This document shows, piece after piece, positions 24,992-32,870 of a stretch of DNA of 64,000 nt; the first letter of the stretch is position 1, and every line of letters starts with the position of its first letter. The stretch is from Bradyrhizobium centrolobii (lineage in GTDB: Bacteria; Pseudomonadota; Alphaproteobacteria; Rhizobiales; Xanthobacteraceae), in the NCBI RefSeq assembly GCF_001641635.1, contig NZ_LUUB01000054.1:117883-181882 (forward strand). The letters are read 5' to 3'. Position numbers and translations under genes: made by a program. The notes beneath the pieces are model-generated. The model was not told the DNA's origin, ran no database searches, and was given only the letters and a program-made list of their open reading frames with translations.

Positions 24992-25531
24992 ATGACCCGC
25001 GTCAAAATGAGTCCAGTCCTGGAAACGGCTCTTTTATGCGCAGCCCTTGTGGCCGCTGTGCCTGCAGCTGCGGGAGAACAAATGACAGAAAAGAAGGGGA
25101 CAACACCTTACGTGACACACTTCATTTTTCGCCCGATCATGAGCATTGACATCCCGGGACTTGGCACTGCCACCAACCTGGAAGCCGTCGGGACCACGCA
25201 AAATATGAAGGGAGAAAAGATGCTCGACAAGATGTCGGCACGTTGCGCAGCGCTGAGCGTCGCATCAGGCGATAAGAAATACATCGATGGCGCTTGCGTG
25301 CTGGCCGACAGCGACGGTGACAAAATCTTCTCGACGTTTGATACGCGCGACGTCGACAAAACGCAGCCAGACATGAAGTGCGGCACGCATATTATTACCG
25401 GCGGCACCGGCAAGTACAAAGGCATAACAGGCACCGAGCCATTTGCATGCATAGCGATGCCGGCTCTCGCTGGCCCAGGCGATTATACCGCAATGGATAT
25501 CCCGCATAACACCGCGTGGGAGATCAAGTGA
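24992..25531 (+). CDS. Exported protein of unknown function
   Basis: 179 aa; AGGAGG lies 6 nt before ATG 24992. A signal peptide (ETALLCAALVAAVPAAAG) predicts export. The mature domain (residues about 30-179) has THFIFRPIMSIDIPGLGTAT, four scattered Cys (RCAAL, GACVL, KCGTH, FACIA) that could pair, and DTRDVDKTQPDMKCGTHIIT followed by a glycine-rich GGTGKYKGITGTEPF strand. The last pattern is reminiscent of allene-oxide-cyclase/dirigent-like barrels, but I do not assign it. No neighbour indicates a role. Confidence 0.7.
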   Translation: MTRVKMSPVLETALLCAALVAAVPAAAGEQMTEKKGTTPYVTHFIFRPIMSIDIPGLGTATNLEAVGTTQNMKGEKMLDKMSARCAALSVASGDKKYIDGACVLADSDGDKIFSTFDTRDVDKTQPDMKCGTHIITGGTGKYKGITGTEPFACIAMPALAGPGDYTAMDIPHNTAWEIK

Positions 25532-25819
25532 TCGGCTTCATCGGATGAGGCGCGCTTCGTCCTTGTCCTTGCGGGCGTGTCGGCATTCAAAACCGATACG
25601 CTCGCGGGCACGGCGAGTGCACAATCTCAGCACGGCACGGCCGGGGCGCTGGGCCTCGATATGCCTTCGGTGCCGCTGCTGATGAGGTGGTCGAATGTTT
25701 CGACTAATGTTGCGGCGCATGGGTCCGGAATTGGCCCATCGCGACATTTGCTGCGGTTGCACAAAGGCGGTCGGTGTCGGGGCGAACCGGACATCGACGA
25801 AGATTTATGAGTACGCGTC
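25532..25819. other. Short interval with repeat remnants
   Basis: No gene. TTGGCCCATCGCGAC near 25733 matches the debris near 4760. Confidence 0.35.
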
Positions 25820-26836
25820 CTAGTTCGCCAGTCCCTGCACACCGATCCAGTCGTTGATCAGCCTGGCGATGTCGTCCGAGTTGCGGTCCATCATCAACAT
25901 GTGGGTGTTGCCCCTGATCCCCATCCTGGGCAGCTCGAAGGTATCGACCTTGCCGCCCGCAGCGGCGATCGCCTGCCCCCATTTGGTCGGATTGACGACG
26001 AGCTTCGACCAGACCGGGACGCGGTCGATGAAATCGCCCCACACGATCAGATGCGGCACGCCCTTGAGTCGGGTTGCGTCGGCCTTCGCGGGATCCGGCG
26101 CGCCCGACGGCTCGATGGCGATCAGCGCCTTCACCTTGTCGGGCGCATTGAGCGCGGCCGTGAAGCCGAAATTACCGCCCTGGCTGTGGACCAGGATGAT
26201 GCACGGGCACACCTTCTGCACCAGGGCGTCGTAGGCCTTCTGCGTGGCCGCATCGTTGGTCGCCCAGCGCGGAATGCCCTGCTTGGCGAACTTGTCGAAC
26301 GCCTCGACCGGAAACTGCTCCCCGTCGAATGCTTCGCGTTTGCCGCCGACTTCATAGCTGGGCCCGATGCGGAACAGCTCCCAGGCCTCTTTCTTGGGCC
26401 GGAAGAACGGCTCGCTCTTGAATATCTCCGGATAGCGCGCCCAGGAGGCGCGGCCGCGTTCGACCGCATCCGAGACGTAGACGTCATAGCCCGCATTGAG
26501 GAAGAACTGCTGCCAGCCCGGCTTGCCGTCGGGCTTGGTCTCCCACGTCACGCCCGAAAGCCCGCCGCCATGCCAGAGCAGCAGCGGCAATTTCGACTTC
26601 GGCGCTGCCTGCTTGACGAACTGGACGTACATCTGCTCGACCTCGAACTCGCCGTTCGGATCGACCTTGATCGGCGGCGCGCCGGGCGAGAACACGATCT
26701 CCTTCGAGGGCAGCCCGCTCAGCGTTTCCGTGTGTCCGCCGACATGGAAGCTGCCGACCTCCTTGACCAGATAGTCGGCCGCGGCCGGCGTTGCCGCAGT
26801 GATCGTCGCTGCCAGGGCGATCGCGATAGTGCGCAT
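25820..26836 (-). CDS. Exported alpha/beta-hydrolase (esterase-like)
   Basis: 338 aa from ATG 26836, preceded by GGAGG at 9 nt. Signal peptide MRTIAIALAATITAATPAAA. The hydrolase fold is clear: oxyanion region LLLWHGGGLSGVTWE, nucleophile Ser218 in LVHSQGGNFGF, then an Asp candidate in IVWGDFIDR and a C-terminal His in GNTHMLMMDRN. Large inserted cap. Secreted esterases of this type are common in rhizobia; the ester substrate is unknown. The dispersed element at 26926-27055 lies between it and the next gene. Confidence 0.86.
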   Translation of the reverse strand: MRTIAIALAATITAATPAAADYLVKEVGSFHVGGHTETLSGLPSKEIVFSPGAPPIKVDPNGEFEVEQMYVQFVKQAAPKSKLPLLLWHGGGLSGVTWETKPDGKPGWQQFFLNAGYDVYVSDAVERGRASWARYPEIFKSEPFFRPKKEAWELFRIGPSYEVGGKREAFDGEQFPVEAFDKFAKQGIPRWATNDAATQKAYDALVQKVCPCIILVHSQGGNFGFTAALNAPDKVKALIAIEPSGAPDPAKADATRLKGVPHLIVWGDFIDRVPVWSKLVVNPTKWGQAIAAAGGKVDTFELPRMGIRGNTHMLMMDRNSDDIARLINDWIGVQGLAN

Positions 26837-26925
26837 GAAGTTTTTCCTCCGCTGTCGATGCTTGTTGTTGCTCGCATTGTTAGGCCACGCGCCGATGCAG
26901 AGCAAATTCGGACGCAGCTTCCAGC

Positions 26926-27055
26926 AAAAATGTCGAAAACAACCCAATGCACAGTAGCCGCCCCTGCGGGATCAATGACTTACGATGCGAGCAAATTACG
27001 ATGCCAAGCCACGATTTGACTCGTCGGGCAAAACACCGGCATCATGTCATGATCC
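26926..27055 (+). repeat. Dispersed ~125-nt element, copy 2
   Basis: AAAAATGTCGAAAACAACCC, ATGCACAGTAGCCG and, after about 60 nt, ATTTGACTCGTCGGGCAAAA with CACCGGCATCATGTCATGATC, matching copy 1 at 20276-20390 in order and orientation. As in copy 1, it lies directly after the 3' end of a minus-strand membrane-protein gene. Confidence 0.7.
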
Positions 27056-27071
27056 CGCCAACACGATCGCA

Positions 27072-27662
27072 TCAGCCTAACTGAGCCCACTTGGCGCGCT
27101 GACGCCATTCGCTCACGGTCAGCCATACCGCCGAGACCAGGAAGTAGATCGCGCCGACCGCAGCATAGCCTGTGACGTTCGCGATCGACGGAGCCGCGGG
27201 CATCGTGGCTTGAACGATGAAGAAGCCGCCTGCGAGCGCTGACTGGCCACCGCTGAGCACCATGGCCCACTGCGCGCCAAAACTCCTCCAGCGCCGGATT
27301 GCCGTTCCGAGTTGGAGCAATCCGGACAGGATCGCCCAGGCACCGAAGACTCCGAGCACCCGGTTCATGCTCATCTGCAAGGCAAGAAGGACCGCGACAG
27401 TGGTCGCAAGGCTGACCAGGACGTTCAGAGCCTGCGTGCGATTTTGATTCAAGCCGCCGCTGCGCAACGCGTCCACGAAGTTGGCCGTGGCGTCCCATGC
27501 GGGATAGAGGACGAGCAAGGCGCCGGCGATCACCGGAGACGATGACCCGACAGCAAATGCAGCAACGACCCAGGCGACGGAGAACGCCGCCCGGATGAAG
27601 TAGTATTGCTTCAGCCACCGCTCGCGATCGGCAAGAACGAGATCCAATTGATAATGCGCCAC
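27072..27662 (-). CDS. HdeD/DUF308-like small membrane protein
   Basis: 196 aa with about six helices in hairpins (FIRAAFSVAWVVAAFAV; VIAGALLVLYPAWDATANFV; ALNVLVSLATTVAVLLALQM; VLGVFGAWAILSGLLQLGTA; AAVGAIYFLVSAVWLTV). The repeated two-helix units with a polar FGAWAILSGLLQL segment resemble DUF308/HdeD proteins. Start is GTG 27662 with AAAGGAGG 7 nt upstream. A palindrome at 27676-27693 matches the one before the neighbouring TetR gene, so it is probably the TetR target. Function unknown. Confidence 0.8.
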   Translation of the reverse strand: MAHYQLDLVLADRERWLKQYYFIRAAFSVAWVVAAFAVGSSSPVIAGALLVLYPAWDATANFVDALRSGGLNQNRTQALNVLVSLATTVAVLLALQMSMNRVLGVFGAWAILSGLLQLGTAIRRWRSFGAQWAMVLSGGQSALAGGFFIVQATMPAAPSIANVTGYAAVGAIYFLVSAVWLTVSEWRQRAKWAQLG

Positions 27663-27675
27663 TGCACTGCCTCCT

Positions 27676-27693
27676 TTACCTACTAGTTGGTAG
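27676..27693. promoter_or_regulatory. TetR operator before the HdeD-like gene
   Basis: TTACCTACTAGTTGGTAG matches the site at 28357-28374 at 15 of 18 positions (shared TACC and AGTTGGTAG). It lies between promoter and RBS of the membrane-protein gene. Confidence 0.6.
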
Positions 27694-27761
27694 TCTTCAC
27701 AACGAGACTGCTTTCACCCCGGCCTGCCTGCGGGGTGTCGTAATCGTCTGGCCGATGTTTT

Positions 27762-28346
27762 TCAGTGCTTGGTGGACAGCCGATCCAGAAGCGGCTCGAT
27801 GATCACACCGAATATTTTGGGATCGCCATAGGCGCGCGCCGACAGCATCGCGCCGTGAATGGTCGCCATGAATCCTTCAGCCTCGATCCGCGGCGTGCAG
27901 GAGAGTTTTAGCCGCCCCTTCCGCTTGCCACGCTCCATCACCGACGTCAGCCAGGACGCGAGCGAGCGGAAGTGCGCGCGGACTTCAAGCGCCACTTCCT
28001 CCGGCAAGATCGGAAGCTCGCTGGCAAGCAGCGCACAGACGCAGAAGGGAGCCGTCGCGTCCGAGATGCACGCCTCCCAGTACCCGACGTAGCTTTTGAG
28101 CTGTTCGCGGGGGTCCGGGATATTGCGCTCGAGTGCCGCCAGTCCCGCCTCCGCTTCCTCCCGATATCGCGACACGAGGGTGCGGACCAGATCGACCTTG
28201 CTGGCGAAATGGTGGTGGATGCTCGGCTTGCGTATGCCGACGACTTCGGCAACGTCGGCGTAGCTGAAGCCGTTATAGCCGCCCGCGATGATCAATGTGC
28301 GTGCGCATGCCAGAATGTCGTCGGCAGTCGAGGAAATGTTGGTCAT
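27762..28346 (-). CDS. TetR-family transcriptional regulator
   Basis: 194 aa. The HTH is at residues about 6-52 (DDILACARTLIIAGGYNGFS; YADVAEVVGIRKPSIHHHFA). The ligand domain is of the TetR_C_16/AcuR-like type (YVGYWEACISDATAPFCVCA; EEVALEVRAHFRSLASWLTS). An 18-bp palindrome precedes it and a near-copy precedes the same-strand membrane-protein gene 99 nt downstream, so it probably represses both. No Shine-Dalgarno is visible; TTGACG and TAGTTA upstream predict +1 within a base or two of the ATG. Confidence 0.92.
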   Translation of the reverse strand: MTNISSTADDILACARTLIIAGGYNGFSYADVAEVVGIRKPSIHHHFASKVDLVRTLVSRYREEAEAGLAALERNIPDPREQLKSYVGYWEACISDATAPFCVCALLASELPILPEEVALEVRAHFRSLASWLTSVMERGKRKGRLKLSCTPRIEAEGFMATIHGAMLSARAYGDPKIFGVIIEPLLDRLSTKH

Positions 28347-28353
28347 GGCGGAC

Positions 28354-28383
28354 TAACTACCTTCCAGTTGGTAGGCACGTCAA
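28354..28383 (-). promoter_or_regulatory. TetR promoter and operator
   Basis: On the minus strand TTGACG (28383-28378) is followed 18 nt later by TAGTTA (28359-28354), predicting +1 at about 28347-28346. Between and over them lies CTACCTTCCAGTTGGTAG (28357-28374), with CTACC/GGTAG outer arms. Geometry fits autorepression of a leaderless mRNA. Confidence 0.55.
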
Positions 28384-28424
28384 GAACGGGATGCTTCAAG
28401 CATCCGTGAGTGGTAGGAGCCTGC

Positions 28425-28922
28425 ATGACCATTCGCCCCCTCGTCCGCTACCCCGACCGGCGGCTCGCGATGCCGGCCCGCCCCGTCACCGCCTTCGACG
28501 ACGCCTTGTGCGAGCTCGCAGCGGACCTGCTCGAAACGATGCGCGCCGCGCCCGGCATCGGCATCACGGCGCCGCATATCGGCGTGCCCTTGCGCATCGT
28601 CGTGCTCGAGCTCGACGACAGGGACGGCCCGCAGACCTATGTCAATCCGGAGATCGAATGGGCCTCGCCCGAGATGATCCTGCACCGCGAAGGCAGCGTC
28701 TCGATGCCCGGTGTCAACGACGAGGTCCAGCGCCACGCGCGCGTGCGGATCAGTTATCAGGACCTCGACGGCAACATGCAGACGGAAGACTCCGGCGGCC
28801 TGCGCGCCGTTTGCCACCAGCACGAGATCGATCAGCTCAACGGGATGTTCTGGATCCAGCGGCTGTCGCGGCTGAAGCGGGAGCGGCTGGTCAAGCGGTT
28901 TGAGAAGATGTCGCGGGGGTGA
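28425..28922 (+). CDS. Peptide deformylase-like protein lacking canonical metal ligands
   Basis: 165 aa from ATG 28425 (TAGGAG 5 nt upstream). Overall it follows peptide deformylase: RPLVRYPDRRLAMPARPV at the N-terminus and three motifs in order. However motif 1 reads GIGITAPHIG (usually GxGxAAxQxG), motif 2 reads EGSVS with Ser91 in place of the metal-binding Cys of EGCLS, and motif 3 reads HEIDQ with Gln137 in place of the second His of HExxH. Only His133 and Glu134 remain. Deformylase activity is therefore doubtful; a divergent or non-catalytic paralogue is likely. It stands alone between two TetR genes. Confidence 0.88.
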   Translation: MTIRPLVRYPDRRLAMPARPVTAFDDALCELAADLLETMRAAPGIGITAPHIGVPLRIVVLELDDRDGPQTYVNPEIEWASPEMILHREGSVSMPGVNDEVQRHARVRISYQDLDGNMQTEDSGGLRAVCHQHEIDQLNGMFWIQRLSRLKRERLVKRFEKMSRG

Positions 28923-28927
28923 AGGAC

Positions 28928-29599
28928 TCAGCGCTTTCGCGTACGTGCCTTGCCGTATGATGCGAGGAACGTGCGCACGCCGGCTGCAGCGTGACGTCGG
29001 AGTTCCGCCGGCTTGGGAATCGCCTCGTCACCGAGCAGCATGGCCCGATTCAACGGCTCGGCCATGATCAACCAGTTGAACTGGGAGGCGGCGACAGCCG
29101 GATCATCGATCGCCAGCAGGCCACGATCGGCCAAACGCTCGAACAGCGATGCGATCGCCGCCATCGCGCGCCTCGGTCCATCATCAAACAGAGTCTTCGC
29201 CAATTCGGGGAAGCGGCCGACCTCGCCAATCACCAGACGGCGGAGCTGCATGACGCGCGGCGTGAGCACGACTGTGAGCTGTCGGTACGCATAGCGCTCA
29301 AGATATTCGGGCAAATCTTCGCCCTTGGCGATGTCCGGCATCTCATTGTGGACCTTGTCCCCGGCCCGTGTGCTCACGCTGCTTACGATCTCCACGAACA
29401 GCGCCTCCTTGCCCGGAAAATTCTTGTAGACGGTCTGCTTCGACACCGCCGCCAGTGCCGCGATCTCATCCATATTCGTGGCGAGATAGCCCTTCTGCAG
29501 AAAAATCTCTGTTGCTGCATCGATGATCGCGCGCCGCTTTCGCGCCGAGCGGCCCTGATTTTCGGACTCCTTCGAAGCACCCGCTGATGGCGTGGCCAT
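28928..29599 (-). CDS. TetR-family transcriptional regulator (AefR-like C-terminus)
   Basis: 223 aa. HTH at residues about 20-66: RAIIDAATEIFLQKGYLATN, MDEIAALAAVSKQTVYKNFP. The C-terminal domain (YAYRQLTVVLTPRVMQLRRL; GEVGRFPELAKTLFDDGPRR) is the AefR/TetR_C_39-like type seen beside efflux genes. AGGAAGG precedes the ATG. CAGTACTG and ACTGGACAGT overlap at 29622-29635 upstream and may be its operator. It is divergent from the VOC gene at 29673; whether it controls that operon is not shown. Confidence 0.9.
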   Translation of the reverse strand: MATPSAGASKESENQGRSARKRRAIIDAATEIFLQKGYLATNMDEIAALAAVSKQTVYKNFPGKEALFVEIVSSVSTRAGDKVHNEMPDIAKGEDLPEYLERYAYRQLTVVLTPRVMQLRRLVIGEVGRFPELAKTLFDDGPRRAMAAIASLFERLADRGLLAIDDPAVAASQFNWLIMAEPLNRAMLLGDEAIPKPAELRRHAAAGVRTFLASYGKARTRKR

Positions 29600-29672
29600 A
29601 CCCTTCCTGCTCGTTGACTTACAGTACTGGACAGTCTAGTTTGATTTGGGTCGACATGCAATGTGGGGATCG

Positions 29673-30041
29673 ATGATGCACGTCCAGTTTGCCGAGCTTC
29701 CGGTGTTTGATCAGGAGCGAGCCAAAGCGTTCTATGTCGCGCATTTCGACTGCCGCACTGTTGCCGATCAGCCCATGGGAAAAGACCGGTGGCGATGGAT
29801 CGAACTCAAATTTGCAGACGCCGAAACGACGCTGCATTTCGTCAGGCGCAAGGATGACGTGCCATCCGCTGAACCGGGCCTCGTTCTGGTGGATGCAAAT
29901 GTCGAGGCGACGGTCGAGAAACTCAAGACGCGCGGCGTGGAAATCGTCACCGAACCAATGCAGGCTCGCTGGCAACCCGGGCGCACTGTCGCGGAGTTTC
30001 GCGACAGCGAGGGCAACCGCATGGTGATCGCCAGCAGATGA
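29673..30041 (+). CDS. VOC-family (glyoxalase/bleomycin-resistance fold) protein
   Basis: 122 aa. Paired beta-alpha-beta-beta-beta units are visible: VQFAELPVFDQERAKAFYVA, then WIELKFADAETTLHFVRR, LVLVDANVEATVEKLKTRGV and a terminal VAEFRDSEGNRMVIAS. Glu/His metal positions are incomplete, so catalysis is uncertain. Its stop overlaps the next start (ATGA), so it is translationally coupled to the GFA-type gene. Start could also be the next codon (ATG ATG). Confidence 0.83.
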   Translation: MMHVQFAELPVFDQERAKAFYVAHFDCRTVADQPMGKDRWRWIELKFADAETTLHFVRRKDDVPSAEPGLVLVDANVEATVEKLKTRGVEIVTEPMQARWQPGRTVAEFRDSEGNRMVIASR

Positions 30042-30547
30042 CCCCCTCACCCACCATGTTCGCAACATGCGCCTGCGGCAGCGTCGAACTGAAAGCGTTC
30101 GGCCGGCCGATCGTAAGCGCCGTCTGCTACTGCGACGACTGCCAGAAGGGAGCCGAGCAGATCGAAGCTTTGCCAAATGCCGGCGCCGTGCGCGATCCCG
30201 ATGGCGGCACGGCCTATATCCTCTATCGAAAAGACCGCTTCGAGTGCTCCAAGGGAGCCGAGTTGCTGAGGCGTTACAAGCTCAAGGAAAGTTCGCCGAC
30301 AAACAGGGTTGTCGCCACATGCTGCAATTCGGCGGTGTTCGTGGATTTCGATAGAGGTCCGCACTGGGTCTCAGCCTACAGAGCGCGATTTCACGGAAAA
30401 CTTCCGCCCCTGCAGGCGCGGATCTGCACAAAGTTCAAACCGGATGGCGTCGTGCTTTCCGACGACGTGCCGAGCTATCGAAGCTATCCTCCAGGCTTCA
30501 TCGTCAAGCTTCTCGCATCGCGCATCGCGATGTCGCTGGGTAGATAG
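30038..30547 (+). CDS. GFA/CENP-V-type zinc-binding protein (DUF6151-like)
   Basis: 169 aa. Cysteine pattern of the glutathione-dependent formaldehyde-activating fold: CACGS (Cys11, Cys13), CYCDDC (Cys30, Cys32, Cys35) and ATCCNSAVF later, with FECSKGAELLRRYKLKESSP between. These bind structural and labile zinc in GFA proteins. Real glutathione-formaldehyde activity is unproven for this group. It overlaps the VOC gene by 4 nt. Confidence 0.82.
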   Translation: MTPSPTMFATCACGSVELKAFGRPIVSAVCYCDDCQKGAEQIEALPNAGAVRDPDGGTAYILYRKDRFECSKGAELLRRYKLKESSPTNRVVATCCNSAVFVDFDRGPHWVSAYRARFHGKLPPLQARICTKFKPDGVVLSDDVPSYRSYPPGFIVKLLASRIAMSLGR

Positions 30548-30567
30548 ACTCGCAGGATTGGGGAGAG

Positions 30568-30606
30568 ACTTGTCCGCCGCAGCTCGACGAGCTACGGCGG
30601 ACAAGT
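30568..30606. repeat. Long hairpin after the GFA gene
   Basis: ACTTGTCCGCCGCAGCTCG pairs with the segment at 30588-30606 over 19 positions with one mismatch and almost no loop. It is a REP-like element or a strong mRNA 3' structure; no U-tract follows. Confidence 0.6.
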
Positions 30607-30610
30607 CGGC

Positions 30611-30665
30611 TACCCATCCTACGAGTGAAGTGATTTCAGCCGCCCGCCGTCAGGTCTCTCGCTGC
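30611..30665 (-). pseudogene. Relic of a serine hydrolase 3' end plus REP fragment
   Basis: About 50 nt are roughly 80% identical to 31290-31341, which is the end of the serine hydrolase gene. On the minus strand the relic reads RDLTAGG then stop, against KDLVAGG then stop in the intact gene, followed in both by CACTTCACT/CGCTTCACT-type sequence and a GGATGG motif. It appears to be the tail of a lost paralogue or a partial duplication. Confidence 0.5.
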
Positions 30666-30694
30666 TCTCAAACGGCGGCCGGTCTTAGGCCTCA

Positions 30695-31129
30695 TCATCG
30701 AACGGCGACGACCATCTCAAGTTCGACGGGCGCGCCTCTCGGCAACTCGGCGACCCCGATAGAGGTGCGCGCGTGGCGCCCCCGCTCCCCGAGCCGCTCG
30801 ATGAGTCGGTCCGAAGCTCCGTTCATGACTTGCGACTGTTGGATGAATCCTGGTGCCGAGGCGACATATCCGACGACCTTCAGGACCTGAACGATCTTCT
30901 CCTCGCCGCCCGCGGCATGGCTGACGGCGGATATGCAGAGATCAACGCAGAAAGCGGCAGCCTCCTGGGCAGCCTTAACGTCGACATCTGCACCGACCTT
31001 GCCGGAATAAAGGAGATCCTCGCCACGGCGCGGCAACTGGCCGCTCACATAGGCCAGTCCATTGTGAATGACGACCGGCACATAGTTTCCTCCGGGCTTG
31101 TTCAGATCGGCAGGGCTATTCGTGGACAT
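30695..31129 (-). CDS. RidA-family protein (YjgF/YER057c/UK114)
   Basis: 144 aa. The RidA fold is recognisable: YVPVVIHNGLAYVSGQLPRR, GKVGADVDVKAAQEAAAFC, ISAVSHAAGGEEKIVQVLKV and the end HARTSIGVAELPRGAPVELE, where the Arg in HART corresponds to the carboxylate-binding arginine of active RidA enzymes. Likely hydrolyses reactive imine/enamine intermediates. It belongs to the longer Rid subgroup rather than housekeeping RidA. AAGGTG lies 10 nt before the ATG. No PLP enzyme is adjacent. Confidence 0.9.
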   Translation of the reverse strand: MSTNSPADLNKPGGNYVPVVIHNGLAYVSGQLPRRGEDLLYSGKVGADVDVKAAQEAAAFCVDLCISAVSHAAGGEEKIVQVLKVVGYVASAPGFIQQSQVMNGASDRLIERLGERGRHARTSIGVAELPRGAPVELEMVVAVR

Positions 31130-31314
31130 TTCAAGGCACCTTTCCCATCACAGAGTTCAGCAAGTTCATCCGGGTTACCGTAACACCCTCGGCCGGCATT
31201 ACCATTCCCGATCCAGCGACGCTGATTGCACCGTCACTGCAATTCTCCTCTCACGCCGACGCTGCCGCGTCTATGGGTTCGCTTCGCTTGAGCCATCCTA
31301 CCAGTGAAGCGATT

Positions 31315-32553
31315 TCAACCGCCCGCCACCAAGTCCTTCGCCAGTGCCATGTAAGCCGGCAGCGTCACGGGATCGTTGGCGGCGTTGCCTGCAACCGGAT
31401 GCGAGGCGTAGCGCGCGATCACCATCTCGGCTTTCGGATCGATATAGATGCCCTGGCCATGAACGCCGCGCGCCATGTAGGCGCCGTGCGCGTTGTGCGT
31501 GACCCACCATTGGTTCCGGTAGGAGGCGCCAGGCAATGTGGTGTAGCCAGCGGGCTTGAACTTATCGGGATCACCGCCGCGCGCGATGTCTTCGACCACC
31601 GATGCCGGCACGATCTGACGGCCATTGAAGCGGCCGTGATTGCGCATCGTCTCGCCGAAGCGGGCGAGATCGCGCAAGCTGGTCGAAAGGCCGCCACCGC
31701 CGCTTTCGGTCCCGATACAATCGACGTGATAGTGCGCATCCTCTTCCGCGCCCATCGGTGTCCAGATGCGCTCGGAGAGGAGATCGGACAGCGTCATGCC
31801 GCTCGCACGCCGGCAGATCCAGGCGAGCACGTCGGTGTTGACGGTCTTGTAGGCGAAGGCCTTGCCATGCTCACCCTGCTTGCGCTGCACGCGGAGGAAA
31901 TCGAAGATCGTGGTCGGGCCATCATAGCCCGGCTCGATCGGCGCCATGCCGTTGGCGCGCCGCAATCCCCAGACGGCGGAATTCCTGTCGGTATAGACCT
32001 CGGTGTATTCGAGGCCCGTGGTCATATCCATGACCTCGTGGACCTTCGCATCGCCGAACGCGCTGACCTTAAGCTCCGGCACATAATCCGTGACCGGGGC
32101 CTGCGGATCGATCCTGCCCTCCGTGACCAGAAGGCCGGCGAGCACGCCGGTGAACGACTTCGTGACCGACATCGCGATATGCGGCTTGTGCGGCTTCAAC
32201 GCGCCGAAATAACGCTCGTAGATCAGCTTGCCCCGATGCAGCACGGCGATGCCGTCGGCATAGGTTTCCTCCAGCATTTTCGCAAACGTCATCGGACGGC
32301 CGTCCATGGTGACCGATGCAGATGCACCGATGTCATGGTCCTCACGCGGAAGCACGGACGCGGGTCCCGCTCCGCGCCAAACGTTCACCGTGGGCACCAG
32401 TTGGCGCACATTGCTCCAGGCCCAGCGCAGCTCGGGGAAACTGCGGAACGAGCCGTCCTGAAACGCGATCGTCCGATCCGGCGCCGGCGGAAAGCCCTTC
32501 ATCCAACCAAGCGTTTCGGGGTCGGTTTCGGTGGCGGTTGTCGAGGCGGACAT
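31315..32553 (-). CDS. Serine hydrolase, beta-lactamase (class C)/NylB-like
   Basis: 412 aa from ATG 32553 (GGAG 11 nt upstream); longer starts up to 32709 would add unlikely REP-derived residues. The SxxK catalytic motif is SVTKSFTGVLAGLLVTEGRI. A Tyr motif region (FAYKTVNTDVLAWICRRASG) and a KTG-equivalent HGQGIYIDPKAEM follow. It resembles 6-aminohexanoate-dimer hydrolase-like esterases more than true beta-lactamases. No signal peptide, so cytosolic. The substrate is not predictable. Confidence 0.88.
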   Translation of the reverse strand: MSASTTATETDPETLGWMKGFPPAPDRTIAFQDGSFRSFPELRWAWSNVRQLVPTVNVWRGAGPASVLPREDHDIGASASVTMDGRPMTFAKMLEETYADGIAVLHRGKLIYERYFGALKPHKPHIAMSVTKSFTGVLAGLLVTEGRIDPQAPVTDYVPELKVSAFGDAKVHEVMDMTTGLEYTEVYTDRNSAVWGLRRANGMAPIEPGYDGPTTIFDFLRVQRKQGEHGKAFAYKTVNTDVLAWICRRASGMTLSDLLSERIWTPMGAEEDAHYHVDCIGTESGGGGLSTSLRDLARFGETMRNHGRFNGRQIVPASVVEDIARGGDPDKFKPAGYTTLPGASYRNQWWVTHNAHGAYMARGVHGQGIYIDPKAEMVIARYASHPVAGNAANDPVTLPAYMALAKDLVAGG

Positions 32554-32836
32554 GAACACATGCTCCGGAAGCGGCGATGAGGATGTCGTATCATGGGAGG
32601 GCATGGCGGACATCCCTCGACGCCAACATGCAGCCCCCAGGAGTTGGAGGAGCTGCGCGCCGTCTGCCGCCAGATCGTAGGATGGGTGGAGCGAAGCGAT
32701 ACCCATCAATCCCGTTTTATAGCCACGATGGGCTTTTGCTGCGCTCTACCCATCCTGCGCCGGCAGCCATACAGGTCCGGTCCGCATTCAAAAGCCGCCC
32801 TCTCCGTCAGTTCGGTTCGTGACTCAAAGTGGTCAC
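32554..32836. other. Intergenic region with a REP element
   Basis: 32678-32756 is a REP palindrome: GTAGGATGGGTGGAGCGAAG on the left and CGCTCTACCCATCCT on the right, the common Rhodopseudomonas/Bradyrhizobium type. Nothing else is seen. Confidence 0.6.
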
Positions 32837-32864
32837 TTGATTTAAAGACCATTTGGTCTATATC
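32837..32864 (+). promoter_or_regulatory. TetR promoter with perfect operator
   Basis: TTGATT (32837-32842) and TATATC (32859-32864) are spaced 16 nt and predict +1 at about 32871, the ATG. AGACCATTTGGTCT (32846-32859) is a perfect palindrome filling the spacer. Confidence 0.65.
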
Positions 32865-32870
32865 TTTCTA

